DNA of 64,000 nt from Laburnicola sp. R22_1 (lineage: Eukaryota; Ascomycota; Dothideomycetes; Pleosporales; Didymosphaeriaceae), in contig JACONQ010000012.1 in NCBI GenBank assembly GCA_014281115.1, positions 2,604,001 to 2,668,000 on the forward strand, read 5' to 3'. Below, piece by piece: positions 1 through 10,700 of the stretch. The position numbers and the translations under genes are program-made. Below the pieces are notes generated by a model that was given only the letters and a program-made list of their open reading frames with translations, made no database searches and was not told where the DNA came from. Position 1 is the stretch's first letter. The number at the start of each line of letters is the position of its first letter.

Positions 1-53
1 ATTGAAATTAATGAAGAATTAAGGTTGTAAGAATTATTTTTCGGTCAGCGTGC

Positions 54-662
54 ATGGTGGGGGAGCGCGATTGCGGGGCTGTCGGAAACTACCCGGTGTC
101 GGAAACTACCCCACCCGACTTATACCATAAGAACAACGGGCTAAGAGAGGCGCTTACTGCTAAGGAGAAGCATAAGAAGCGTGGCAAACCTCTTGACTTG
201 CAGCAGCGAGAGGAGTATCATAGAGGAGCTGTCTTCTGGTCTCCGCGCAAGATCAGAGAGGCACGAGCACGAGAGACAGTAAAGCAGAGAGAGGAGCATG
301 AGGAGCAGCTTGCAAAGGCTAACAGGAAGGAGCTCGCTGCTGCTGCCAAGCTCTATAGAGAGCAGCAGGCTCAGGAGAGACGTGTGGCGAGAGAGGCAGC
401 CAAGGTGGTGAGGGAGAGGGAGAAGGCCGAGAAAGAGGCCGCGCGCGCTGCTCGAATCGAAGCCCAAAACACCAAGAGAGCATCTCAAACTGCCCAAAAG
501 GGTAAGCGCAAAACTTCAGGTCCTCCTCCATCAAAGCATAAGCGCCAGAGACGCAGTGGCGGCTCTGCAGCTGTCGCGGCGTCCCCAGAAGCTGCACCAG
601 CTGCTCCACCTAAAGTCAACTCTCGTGGCCGCACCATCAACCTTCCGCGTAAATATAAATAG
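54..662 (+). pseudogene. C-terminal tail of a Fot1/pogo-type DDE transposase (fragment)
   Basis: From about residue 29 the reading frame has the look of the basic, coiled-coil C-terminal tail of fungal pogo/Fot1 transposases: a KKRGKPL..QQREEYHGGAVFWSP-like block, then long Lys/Arg/Glu/Ala-rich helix, then a basic Ser/Pro tail ending in LPRKYK. The CENP-B-like helix-turn-helix and the DDE catalytic domain that should precede it are absent. The first 28 codons do not belong: they run through a duplicated GTCGGAAACTACC motif (88-118). The piece is therefore a stranded 3' fragment, not a working transposase. Family assignment rests on remembered resemblance of the tail and is fairly secure; function is not expected. 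Confidence 0.7.
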
Positions 663-1013
663 TACAAATTGATCGCAAGCGTTACTTTATTACTCCACTA
701 AGAAATCTCGTAATAATAGCTATTGTAGCTGTTGCAATAACCTCATCTTTGAAGTGGTAAGCATGTTGTTCCTCGGGCGTCGCGCGACTCCGGGCGCCGC
801 GCGCACGGACACGGTAGGCCACGGGCGCCGCCAACGTGCAGTAACTGTCACGTTCAAGGACACAAGATGACTCAGTGTACTATTAGATAGCGCATATCAA
901 ATATATCGATTACTTTACTCTATATATTGTATTGTTGCTAAGCTATCGTCAAAAAAGGGGTGCGCGTTTTGGTGGGGTGGCCGGCTTACTGATGTGACAC
1001 GTTATCGGTGCTA
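663..1013. other. Intergenic, no gene recognised
   Basis: Nothing convincing is coded here. A GC-rich stretch (about 770-835) contrasts with AT-rich sequence on both sides. It may be the non-coding 3' end of the pogo fragment or part of another repeat. Confidence 0.4.
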
Positions 1014-1284
1014 TGCAGAATACCGTCCCGACCCATCCGCCTAGCGAATCGGAGGCAAGAATATCCATTTTCTTCTATATCTCCTTAATTACTCGATAAG
1101 AAGTTCTAAAAGTTTTATATAGTATAGATATGAACTGATTCTATACTCCACTAAGTTTTTGAAGTTTATTATTAAGGGGTCATAGAGGTATATAGCTTTA
1201 AAAATTAGACCAGGCCAGCTATACTAGAATCTACTCAGTCGTGCCTTAATATACGCAGGAAGAGGGTCGGGACGGTATTCTGCA
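1014..1284. mobile_element. 271-bp MITE-like element with 21-bp perfect terminal inverted repeats
   Basis: The bases at 1014-1034 (TGCAGAATACCGTCCCGACC plus C) recur exactly as reverse complement at 1264-1284. The 229 bp between are AT-rich and non-coding. Size, perfect terminal inverted repeats and lack of coding capacity fit a miniature inverted-repeat transposable element. The flanks read ..GTGCTA and CAGCATA.., so the TSD is not certain; a TA-type duplication of a Tc1/mariner or pogo system is possible. No autonomous partner with the same ends was found in the window. Confidence 0.6.
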
Positions 1285-1379
1285 CAGCATAATATATCTG
1301 GCCGATCTGGCCTAAAACCAGTACAACCAACTTTTTACTCCACTACCATCACTTTCTAGAGTCGGTTTTAAGCAAGGGC

Positions 1380-2186
1380 ATGCACTATTGGATGGCACTT
1401 CAGGGATGGAAACTTCCCTATCGCGCGCTACCAAGTAATGCTGAAGGGGTCGAAATGAGATTGCTGGACATGGACAAGAAGTCGAGGGCGATTATCGACT
1501 ACAACGTCCTAGATCCACACAGCAATACGACCCCGACGCCTCCCATCCGAACCCCTCCCCGCTCTTTTCCTACGCTCGACGAGAGCACTGTGGAGGAGCC
1601 TTCTAACAATATACATCTCTCGCTGGCCACGGCGAGGACTCGGGCGGCTGACGAGAATGCGGTAAGACGCAAGAGAAACGCGGAGGATGGAGGCGCTGGC
1701 GATGCCCTCGATAAGGGTATCAAATTGATCACGGCGAGCACTATGCAGCAGTTAGCACAAATTCAATCCTCTCAGCATCGTCCTCCAGATGTATTGGGGC
1801 CAGGAAACACGACAAACATGAACTGGTAGCCTCTAACTTACGATAACATGGCCGAGCTGTCATACCAAAGGTGGCACTTCTTCGATTACTGGAAGTCTAA
1901 GGCATTTACGCAGCAGGTTCCGGACATCCAGAAAGTGCTTTTCGACGTCTTAAAAGGCGGTCGGATTGAACTCATTATGCTCATTACTCCCTCAGACACT
2001 GGTATGCCGTACAGCGTTTGGAGAGAGGATTTTGGCCTGCCCGTCGCCCTGCTCTTGCGCCTTCGAACAATGGCGATTCAGTGGCGAACTTCGTACGCAG
2101 GACTCACAGAAAGCGACAAAGAAGGTGCCGCAGAGCAGCAGCAGGAGGATGCCGAGCAGAAAGAGAGTGACGGGTTGTGTATTTGA
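1380..2186 (+). pseudogene. Unrecognised ORF interrupted by one in-frame TAG
   Basis: An ATG at 1380 opens a frame to a TAG at 1827-1829; the same frame then stays open to 2186 (268 codons in all). The residues around the stop (..TTNMNW, stop, PLTYDNMAELSYQRW..) read smoothly, so one protein with a nonsense mutation (CAG or TGG to TAG) is the simplest reading. The first half is polar with a Thr/Pro-rich stretch, a basic KRN patch and a QQLAQIQSSQ segment. The second half starts with an aromatic-rich segment (RWHFFDYWKSKAF) and ends in Glu/Gln-rich sequence. I do not recognise the family; it could be an accessory ORF of a transposon or a decayed host gene. Confidence 0.35.
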
Positions 2187-2563
2187 GAAGTAGAGTGTAG
2201 AGGTGAGGGAGCGCTGGCGACGTACAGTTTCTGTCAACAAGCTCGGACCACGCGTGTTTGAACTGACTTCGGACGATTTTTGAGCAAAATATTCCAAGTA
2301 CGCGCCTCTGAGGTGGTGAAGTTGCCCTCACTAGCGTCAACATGTTTGCCTCCAAACACAACTTTTTGTCCCGCCAACTTGATCCTCTCGACCCATAACT
2401 CCACAGCTATACTACAATTGATAATGGAAAACGATTTAAAGATCTCGTTTTCTCCAGATACCCTGCAGGATTATTTCATTTTTGTTGTTGTAGGTGTAAG
2501 AACCTGACCGTCATAAAAACCACGCTGACGGACTTCTCCAAGGCCCGCAACGGCACCCGAGTG
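2187..2563. other. Intergenic, no gene recognised
   Basis: Mixed-composition sequence between the broken ORF and the end of the Tc1-type transposase remnant. It may include the 3' end of that element, but no terminal inverted repeat partner was found. Confidence 0.35.
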
Positions 2564-3089
2564 CTACACCATCCAGCCGTAGTATTTGGCGAATCTCCTT
2601 GCGGCTGGCATATCGTAGCATACAGCTTGGACGCCTTCCTCTAAGAAATACTCAAAGCTATCGTACATGGCCGCGCGCTCGTCGTTCTGTTTTACCCAGC
2701 TCTTCAAGGCCTTGGAAACTCTGCTCGATTGGGTTGAGATCAGGTGAGTATGGCGGCGGATATTCGAGTATCACGCACGCGTCCTTGCATAATTGCCGGA
2801 GTCTCGCTGACTTGTGTATAGTTGCGTTGTCAATGATTATCACCGAGCGTTTATCCGGCCATGGGTTGCAGTGCGGCAGTACCTTGTTCGCCACAAAATC
2901 CTCCATCAGCTCCGCCGTGATAAATCCCTGGTACAGCAGGCGATCGATATACCCGCTCTCATTCATAACAGGCAGAAGGTTCCACCTCTCTGAGCGACGC
3001 GCCGAGTATACAGCGTCAACTGGACTGTTTACTGGTGCCCAGCCATACTTTCTATATTGCAGGATCCCTTCTCTTACAAAGACCACCAA
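2564..3089 (-). pseudogene. Tc1/mariner-type DDE transposase, C-terminal half, frameshifted
   Basis: On the minus strand the frame shows the end of a Tc1/mariner catalytic domain: RKYGWAPVNSPV, a central NGFI-like segment, VIIIDNATIHKS holding the second catalytic Asp, and PPYSPDLNPIEQSF holding the third acidic residue. The frame breaks at about 2715. One base away the protein continues convincingly (SWVKQNDERAAMYDSFEYF) and ends at a TAG at 2564-2566. The first catalytic Asp region and the N-terminal helix-turn-helix are not readable upstream of 3089. Tc1 transposases cut and paste DNA at TA sites; this copy lacks its N-terminal half and is dead. Confidence 0.85.
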
Positions 3090-3655
3090 TGAGTTTAATC
3101 GACAGCCTAGTGTTTGGCGGCAAGAGCCAGAGGAGGGCGTTCTCTTTGTGTTTTAGCATAGTAATATTGGCTAGCAGGGGAGCGAGCATATTGGGCCAAA
3201 CCGCCTGTAGTATGCACCAACTGCGCCGCAAACACCACAGTCAGACCGGAGTTGCCAGCAGAGCTATACCCTTACACATGAGACGTAGGGAAGATGCTGC
3301 TATAAGTAGGGCATTACAAGCATGCTAGAATAAATTCTGAACTGTAGTTTTAGGATCGAAACAGCAGAATCACTAGGGCAAAGACTGGGCCTAAAAGCGA
3401 TTTTATTTCTTTAGCATAAATAGTGCCAACGTTAAAAGAGCGACCTAAAAGGCTCACACCATAATTCCAGCATGAGTACAAAAATCCTATCACTAACTCG
3501 CCTAAAGAACGACAGGAGTGTTTGCGGAAGTATTGGCCTCGTAGGACAATAATAACCAAACCCGTGATAACTAAAAGACTAAAAGGAGTGGAGATGCTCC
3601 CAGCGCAGGGAGTTGGAATATCGAAATGGCGTTCCTATAGCTGAGGCATGCTATT
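3090..3655. other. Intergenic, no gene recognised
   Basis: This should hold the N-terminal part of the Tc1-type transposase on the minus strand, but no frame shows its helix-turn-helix or first Asp motif. It is either too damaged or replaced by unrelated sequence. It ends at the target-site duplication of LINE A. Confidence 0.3.
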
Positions 3656-3669
3656 TTAATGGAACACTA
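3656..3669 (+). repeat. Target-site duplication, left side of LINE A
   Basis: TTAATGGAACACTA (14 bp) lies directly before the element and is repeated exactly at 9896-9909. Confidence 0.9.
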
Positions 3670-3773
3670 GACCTTCACCAACTTTTGGAATTTTGAGAAA
3701 GTGGTAAAATTGCTAAATCTTTATCTCGTTTATCTCAGTTTCATCTGAAATCCGACTCCTAGCCATCCCCAGG

Positions 3774-3791
3774 CACCGCACGCGTGCGGTG
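3774..3791. repeat. 18-bp perfect palindrome in the LINE 5' region
   Basis: CACCGCACGCGTGCGGTG equals its own reverse complement. It is about 100 bp inside the element and directly ahead of ORF1. The identical palindrome is kept in LINE B (28153-28170). Confidence 0.8.
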
Positions 3792-3796
3792 GGTTG

Positions 3797-5200
3797 ATGA
3801 TAGCGATGGAGACGCCTCAGAGGCCCCCTCCAGGGGCCTCTACAGTGACTCGCCCCCCAGACCCTGAGTCTGCGCGGCAGACTAACATCCAGCACCCCTC
3901 TAGGAAGCGCCAACAGACCGATGTCCGCCCTCCTAGACGCCTTTTCTTTGGTGGAGGCGTGCCTATCCGCCCAGAAGCTGCTATAGATACAGCAGCCAAC
4001 GCCCTTAACTCCCACCTTACGGCTGCGCGCAAGGCGGCAGAGACCTAGGAGAAAGTCGCAATAGCTATGGCCGAAGCTATCGACCACTGCATCGCTAATC
4101 TTAAGCGCCTAGAGGAGCTGGCGGCTGCCTCTACCCTCTGCAACCGCCTTATACAGACACTGAAAAATTTAGCCACGCCAAGCCTTCGTCCTAATGTAGT
4201 TAGGACCGGCTACAACTTAACAACCACCGCCTACACCACAGACAGCGACAGCGATCTTGCCACCCAGCCTCAGAGGACATGGGCAAGTGTGGCATCCGCC
4301 TCCTACGGAGACAGCGGATACACGACCACAGCTAGCAGCAGGAAATCCACAACCGCGGCCAAGCGGCAAACTACACCTAGACAGGCAGTAGACCCACGGA
4401 TCTTGCTCACAGTCGCAAACCCGGCCAACCGGCTAGGTCAAACCTCTGCCTTCGCTGTACGAACGGCTATCTGCGCCGCTATAGGGCTTGACCTCAGCGC
4501 TATCCCTACGGCCACAAGGACCCGCACGGGGTGGGCCATCACCCCAGCCTCCAACGACATACGACAGCAACTCATGGAACAGGAAAAGAAGGAATCAATG
4601 ATGAGATCCATTGAAGCTGACAGCGCTGAGTTGCCCATGCGATGGGTTAACTACGCCGTACCTGGAGTACCTAGCAGCTACTGCTCGCTGCTAGGGGAAG
4701 ACGTGCCCTACTCCCTCCAGATGGTAGCGGAAGAGGCTTACACGCAGACAAAACAACACCCTACTAACTGCTGCCCCTCCCAACACGGCCCTAATCAATT
4801 TGGACACACTATCTGGATAGTGTCCTTTGAAAAGCCTGCGGCGGCTTTCCGCCTCTTTGGTGCCAGCGACCTATCCCGCGAGATAATCAAGAAGTGGGCT
4901 ATAGAACGCTATGACCCTGGCTGCCAGGGCTACTGCAACGCGGCACGATGCACACGCGCACCCCGCTGCCGCAACTGCGGAAAGAAACCTAGCGAGCACG
5001 AAGGCCTAATAGGAGACAACTGCGCTCACAAGCAATAATGCCCTAACTGCCGCAGCCTACACGCCGCAGACGACCCTACCTGCTTAGTGAAACCCAGGCG
5101 GGTGAACAATCGCATTATCCAACCGACTCGCCGCGAACTGGCGACACTGAGACGCGCTGGATAGAAGGCCTTTGACCAGCTATACAACCTACAGCCTTAA
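3797..5200 (+). pseudogene. LINE A ORF1 (Gag-like nucleic-acid-binding protein), broken
   Basis: The frame starts at ATG 3797 with a Pro/Arg-rich N-terminus. It reads through a TAG at about 4046 into the MAEAIDHCIANLKRLEEL segment and a Ser/Thr-rich linker. The RNA-binding core follows, then a cysteine-rich knuckle array (CQGYCNAARCTRAPRCRNCG and beyond, about 4920-5095) in which a further TAA sits. ORF1 proteins of this class coat the element RNA. The TAG near 4046 is also present at the same codon in LINE B, so it was probably inherited from a common source copy. Further stops at the end make the exact C-terminus uncertain. Confidence 0.8.
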
Positions 5201-5595
5201 TCTAAGCTTACCACCTAGGGCCAAGACACCTCCCCTAGCGGAGAAGACAACACTAGAGAAGAAGCCCCTCTTGACGGCAATGACGCCGCCCCCGCTAGGG
5301 CTAACGTTCAGACAGACACTCAAACTGAACCCATGCTAACACTACCAGATTAGCCAGAGCAGGAACCAATGGCCCTAAGCCATCGTCCCCTAAGAGGACC
5401 TCGACGCTCGACCCCGTACCCCGACACCGCCTCACAACAAGCGGCCCCACGCTTATTGAGCAGGCCTATGCGATCCTCTGCGCCTATTAGCGGCAGCCTA
5501 AACCTCGCCGCGCTCTCTGCTAGAAGCGCGAGACAAGAAGATCACACCCAGTCCTCCTCACAGAAGGACTAGACCATGGACGAATCCTTAAGTTA

Positions 5596-8500
5596 ATGAG
5601 GAACAACCGCCGCAGATTCACCCTACGTAGGGACCCTGATATTAAAGTATGCTGGACAAACGTTGGCAGAAGCGGCCCAGCACACACAGCCGCCCTTGAG
5701 ATCGCTTTTATAGAGGGTATTAACATTATTTGCATGCAAGAGCTGGCTACCTGGCCAGGCACACGCACTTTAAACCACCCCGGCTATAACCTCCACCCAC
5801 TAGTGGACAGCTGGGACAGCCGGGAGACCTGGGAGGCAGAACGCCCCTGAGTCCTTATCTTTACCCGTAAGGGCAACCGATTGAAAATTACACCACGTAC
5901 TCCACTTTATGACCGGGACATGCAGTGAATTAACGTTAATGGAATCTTAATACTTAATGCCTACTGGGCGCCACAGACTACGCCCGTTCTCGACTACATT
6001 ACCCACCTCACCCCGCCTAATAGGTGCCTTGCTGGGGGCGACCTTAACGCTAAACACGACATGTTCGAACCTGGTGTTACGACTACACAGGGCGGCGCTG
6101 AACTGGCCTAATGGGCTATAGACAGCGGTATGGATTACATTGGCGAGCCTGGAGTCCCCACCCACCGGGCGGGACACGTCATAGACCTCTCTTTCTGTAA
6201 CATCCCCTTCGCTACCACAGCTGTACGGTTGGACATGAACTGCGGCTTAGACCACAACATGCTAGTTACCACAATACCTGGCAGAGGACAGGAGCCGCTC
6301 GACTAGTTCTAATATAGGGTCCCTACTACGAAGCTCCTGTTATTTGTTGACGCTGTTGCTAATAGGATAAAGGGCGCTCCTAGCTTAGACGGGCTACGGA
6401 CCCGCAAGCACGTTGACAGGCGCGTCGCTGCCTTAGAAGAAGTCCTTACTGACGCCCTAAAGACGGCAGGCAGGAAGAAAAGAGGTATAGGCTATTTGGC
6501 GCCCTAGTGGATAGACGCCTGCAAACAAGCTTACTAGGCACACTTAAACTCGCTAGACGGCCACACTAGCTAGGGCCCTTCTGAGGAGACGCGCACTTTC
6601 CTAGCGACAGTCTGCAAGGCAAAGAAGGAATACTGGCGACACACTATAGACAACGCAGAAGATGACTAGGAACTCTTCTAAATTATTAATTGGCATAAGC
6701 TAGAACCTACTAGAACCTAGGCGCTAATAGTCTTTAGAGGCATGGAGGCGACTGAAGACAAAGATAAGGCTGAGATGCTTTGACAAGCACTGCTCTGCAG
6801 ATTTATGGCGGAGGACGACCTGCTGGAACCGCCCTCCCCACAAGAGAACTACATTATCCCTTGGGACACGTACCTGTCTATCGAAGAGACGGAGCGCTGC
6901 GTGATTGGGGTCTCTAGCACCTTACTAGGCGCTGATGGCATAACCGTCCGGCTGCTTACAGCATGCTGGAACTACATTGGACAGTACGTCTGCGACATCT
7001 ACCGCGACCTACTTGAACTCGATTACTATCCTGCCGCCTGGATGGACGGGGAGATTGTGTTCATCAAGAAGCTCGGCAAGAAGGACGATACGGTCCTAGG
7101 CTCTATGAGACCCCTCGCCATGCTACTCTGCCTCGGCAAGGGATTTGAAAGGATTGTCGCCCGGCGCATAGCCCACTTAGCTGTGCTGCACAGCGTACTA
7201 AGCCCCTGACACGGGGGGGCTCTGCCAAAAAGGTCAGCTATGGACTTGATTGCCGCCTTTACCTACAAAGTGGAACTGGCCTTTAGCAAAGGCCAGCACG
7301 TCACTATGGTTACTATGGACGTGCTTGGGGCCTTCGACGCCCTCCTTGTTAACTGACTGCTACACTGAATGAAAGAACAAGGCTAGCACTAAAAAGTCCT
7401 TGTGCTTACGCGCAACATTCTTACGAACCAACACATACTTGTTCGCTATGGCCAACACTAATCTAGCCGCTACCTAGTGGCTTGCGGCACCCCACAGGGC
7501 TCGCCCCTTTTACTAGTTATCTACATGCTGTATCTGGCGGAACTCCTCCTCCAGGACACCACACTGCGATTTGGATATGCTAATAACATCTGCCTATACA
7601 GAGCCTCGCACAGCCTTGACCTTAACGTTAAATAACTCGCCAAAGACGTCCGCAAGATTAACGGATATGGCGCGGACAACAAGATCGCTTTCTTACTAGA
7701 TAAGCTCGAAATGATCTACCTTACACAGCAGAAAGGAGACTACGCTCCTCCCTGTACTGTCGACGAGAACCTTACTATACACCCTATTCTCCCCACGAGT
7801 GAGAACGGGGCCTTGCGCTGGCTGGGCGTGTGGTTTAATAGGAAGCTGACCTTTAAGGCCCACGTCGCGACTTGCGCCGCCAAGACAAGGGTGGTCGCAC
7901 ATTACATCCGCAGCCTGGCTCGGATTAAACACGGCCCCCCACCGGGGTCCCTCCGCAAGGCGGTGATCGCCTGCGTCCTCCCACGGCTCCTGTACGGCGC
8001 GGAGGCCTGGTACGGAGGCAGGACAAAGCCCTCCAGAATCACGTGCCAATCGAGAAGCGCTGTGGTAAGCACCCGACTGGGCTGGCACATTGACGCACTC
8101 GACAAAGTCCTCAAGCAGGCATGTAGAGCCGTCGTACCGGCCTATCGGACCACACCCACCACCGCCGTCTTTAGGGACGCAGGTCTCCCTTCAGCGGCAG
8201 TGGCACTTGAGACATGCAAGCTTCGCTTCGCAGCACACCTGCTAATGATTGACAATAAGCACCCGCTAACTGCTAGAACCCTCCTGCCCACAGTCAGAAG
8301 AGGCCGAGGCGCAGGCCTCCCACAGAGAGCCCGCTCGAAGGTACAGCAACTCGCACAGATCTTCGACCCAGTACCCCGACCGGAGTTCCGCGCCCCCCAC
8401 TACTCCCGCGGGAGCCGCGCCGACCCCACAGGCCGAGTGGCCAAGAAGGACGCCGCCCGTCACTTCAAGGAGTGGTGGGCTCTCCTCCCGCCGACCGCTA

Positions 8501-9375
8501 TCACCGTCTTCTCAGACGGCTCCGAACAATGGATTGACGGCGTCAAGCACGTCACGTACGGCTACGCCGTATACGAAGGGCAGGCCCTCACCCTGCAGGG
8601 CAACGGCTCCCTCAACCCCAGGTCCCACATTTTCGATGCCGAAGCTGTCGGCGCGTGGCGAGGACTCGCCCACACGCTCAATACGCCCGCCTACTGGCTG
8701 AGACGCATATACATGTGCATTAACAACACTTCTGTTATATAGTGCATAAGAGGCAACCTGTCCCCCTCCTCGCAGTGGGCGTTCGTTAGGTGCCAGGAGA
8801 CAATAGAGAACTTGGACATCGCTGTCCGGTGGGCCCTAGGTCACTGCGAAATAGAAGGGAATGAATTGGCGGACTAGCTAGCCGACGACGCAGCAAAGTC
8901 CCCTTGACCTCCATACGGCATGGCAGCTGAGCCTACGGTCTCAGGCCTTAAGTCAGATGTTCGCGCCTACACTAGGAGCGCTGAGATGGACTGGTGGCGC
9001 GCCCGCTCGCCTAAGTTGTCTAAATGGTACATGCAGTGGGACCTTACTTACCGCCCTGCGAAATAGCTAAAGGAGCTCACCCTCCAACAACCGACGCTTG
9101 CTAAGCTGTTGTCCATGCGCACCCGCTACGGACACTACGCCTGGTACCATAAGAAGTTCAGGCACGAAGACGCTGTCACAGAATGCCCCTGCGGGGCAGA
9201 CCTGGCGCCTGACCACATTGTACACTGCCCACGATCAGTTCGAAAGTTCCGCTACTGGCCGAAACGGCCAGCGTGCCCCCCCAGCACTACTAGGGAGGGC
9301 GTGGAATACCTGAAGGCACTTGAGCTAAAAGATTTCCAACTTCTACTTGAACTTATTAACCCTTTAGAAGATTAA
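5596..9375 (+). pseudogene. LINE A ORF2: endonuclease, reverse transcriptase, RNase H; heavily mutated
   Basis: Domains in order: apurinic-type endonuclease (about 5596-6310, with CMQE-type and GGDLNAKHD-type motifs), reverse transcriptase (about 6740-8300) and RNase H (about 8490-8900, starting ITVFSDGSEQ). A Cys/His knuckle CPCGADLAPDHIVHCP follows at about 9185-9235, and the stop is at 9373. The polymerase box, YADD in LINE B, reads YANN here (7576-7587): both catalytic Asp codons became Asn by G-to-A. In RNase H the CIDN motif has become CINN. Dozens of stop codons interrupt the frame, and the intact segments (for example 7711-8742) are islands. It is non-functional. Confidence 0.9.
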
Positions 9376-9895
9376 CACTTAGCAACAAAAAGCTACTTTT
9401 TATTCTTAGGCTTAACTTACACTATATGGACAGCTCCTCTAGCGCTAACTCCGTTAGAGCTCCTAGCAGGCGTGTCTCTCCCCCGTTAACTTGCTACACG
9501 CGGCAACTCCCTACCTACTCTTCACTCTCCTTATCCCTCCCTTCCTTTTCTAGCTACTCTCCTTACCTATTCTTACTAGTTACACGCTAAAGTCTTAGCA
9601 CTTTTTGATACAGTTTTAGGGCAGCCGAAGCTGCCCCCACTTTAGTTTTAGTTTACATGTATAATAGATACACCCTAACACCTTAGCCTATAGGCAAGAA
9701 GATAAAGATTTAGCCCCCGCATGGAGGGGGGCGGACTCTTACAAGCCGCTGCAAGAGATGGCGATAGCTTCACAGCAAGAAACGCCTTCACCATTTTGGC
9801 TGGCTCCAAAACGGTTGCTCGGCGCGTCCCTATGCCCCATGGGAGGCTAGAACATTGCGTTCCTGGACGTTAATCAATACTACTACTACTACTAC
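9376..9895 (+). other. LINE A 3' untranslated region with a conserved hairpin and (TAC)n tail
   Basis: After the ORF2 stop there is about 520 bp of non-coding sequence. It contains GGGCAGC-CGAA-GCTGCCC at 9619-9636, a perfect 7-bp stem with a four-base loop that is identical in LINE B. It ends in a run of TAC triplets at 9877-9895 directly before the target-site duplication. Such 3' structures and tails are what LINE reverse transcriptases commonly recognise; the role here is inferred. Confidence 0.75.
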
Positions 9896-9909
9896 TTAAT
9901 GGAACACTA
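9896..9909 (+). repeat. Target-site duplication, right side of LINE A
   Basis: Exact copy of the 14 bp at 3656-3669. Confidence 0.9.
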
Positions 9910-9986
9910 ATGCACTGCTCAGTTGTCTGGATTATTAGTATAGAATAGACAATACCAGACTTTGTAGTACGTACCGCGGTAGTTAC

Positions 9987-10544
9987 TTAGATAGGGTAGG
10001 CATTAGTCATAGCGTTCGCAGTGCCCATGGGGTACGCGTTGGTGCGGGCGTCGATGTCTCCCATGGGGTACGCGTTGGTGCGGGCGTCGATGTCCCCCAT
10101 GGGGTACGCGTTGGTGCGGGCGTCGATGTCCCCCATGGGGTACGCGTTGGTGCGGGCGTCGATGTCTCCCATGGGGTACGCGTTGGTGCGGGCGTCGATG
10201 TCTCCCATGGGGTACGCGTTGGTGCGGGCGTCGATGTCTCCCATGGGGTACGCGTTGGTGCGGGCGTCGATGTCTCCCATGGGGTACGCGTTGGTGCGGG
10301 CGTCGATGTCTCCCATGGGGTACGCGTTGGTGCGGGCGTCGATGTCCCCCATGGGGTACGCGTTGGTACGGGCATCCATCGGATATGCGTTCGTCATAGC
10401 GTTGCTTCGGGCTGCAACTGCGATCCACTCTTCAGCCGATGGAGCGGAATCAGCATTCATGTGCGCCTTCCATGGCTGGCAGCGAGGCTCTTCCTCATAT
10501 GCCTTAAGGATGTTGGCGGCATTGAACTCGTAGTAGCTGGCCAT
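9987..10544 (-). CDS. Tandem-repeat protein with nine perfect 12-residue units
   Basis: A complete 185-codon ORF starts at an ATG (10542-10544) in a good fungal start context (CATCACAATGGC) and ends with TAA at 9987-9989. Residues 1-49 are unique, acidic and hydrophilic (MASYYEFNAANILKAYEEEP at the start). Then come NAMTNAYP and MDARTNAYP, nine identical MGDIDARTNAYP units, and a closing MGTANAMTNAYPI. The unit is polar with one Tyr-Pro each. No signal peptide, membrane segment or Lys-Arg processing site between units is visible, so a Kex2-processed secreted peptide precursor is not supported. I do not recognise the family. The unique head and start context argue for a real gene, although a 36-bp satellite is open in several frames by itself. 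It is undamaged, unlike its neighbours, and sits just downstream of LINE A. Confidence 0.6.
   Translation of the reverse strand: MASYYEFNAANILKAYEEEPRCQPWKAHMNADSAPSAEEWIAVAARSNAMTNAYPMDARTNAYPMGDIDARTNAYPMGDIDARTNAYPMGDIDARTNAYPMGDIDARTNAYPMGDIDARTNAYPMGDIDARTNAYPMGDIDARTNAYPMGDIDARTNAYPMGDIDARTNAYPMGTANAMTNAYPI
10023..10376. repeat. 36-bp minisatellite
   Basis: About ten head-to-tail 36-bp units of the type CCCATGGGGTACGCGTTGGT.. differ almost only by TCT versus CCC at the end of the unit (gatgtct/gatgtcc). The length is a multiple of three, so several frames on both strands are open. It encodes the repeats of the ORF at 9987-10544. Confidence 0.95.
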
Positions 10545-10700
10545 TGTGATGGATGTGAGACGTTGTTTACTTAGTAGGATCTTGAAAGACGAAGTTGGAA
10601 TTAGTGTATTAAAGAAAGCTAGTTATCATAACAAGAGACATACTTATACTTTAGCATAGACCTACGTTATTTGGCCTTTGCTGTACGCATATACCTCGTT

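Larger units (their letters stand above)
3670..9895 (+). mobile_element. LINE A: full-length Tad-like non-LTR retrotransposon, stop-riddled
   Basis: The element is bounded by exact 14-bp target-site duplications and ends in a short (TAC)n tail, both typical of target-primed reverse transcription. It encodes a zinc-knuckle ORF1 and an ORF2 with apurinic-type endonuclease, reverse transcriptase, RNase H and a terminal Cys/His knuckle. It is the sister of LINE B at 22053-28274 on the other strand: the start (GACCTTCACCAACTTTTGG) and the tail match. LINE A is more damaged: differences from B are mostly C-to-T or G-to-A, often at CpA/TpG, creating many TAA/TAG stops. It could no longer move by itself. 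Confidence 0.93.

Noticed and set aside
10021..10533. Long ORFs in other frames and on the plus strand across the 36-bp minisatellite
   Set aside because: A repeat of length divisible by three is open in several frames by construction. Only the minus-strand frame starting at 10544 has a unique head, an ATG in good context and a clean stop.
9987..10544. Tandem-repeat protein as a secreted ribosomal peptide precursor of the ustiloxin type
   Set aside because: No signal peptide, no Lys-Arg between units, and no UstY-like neighbour.
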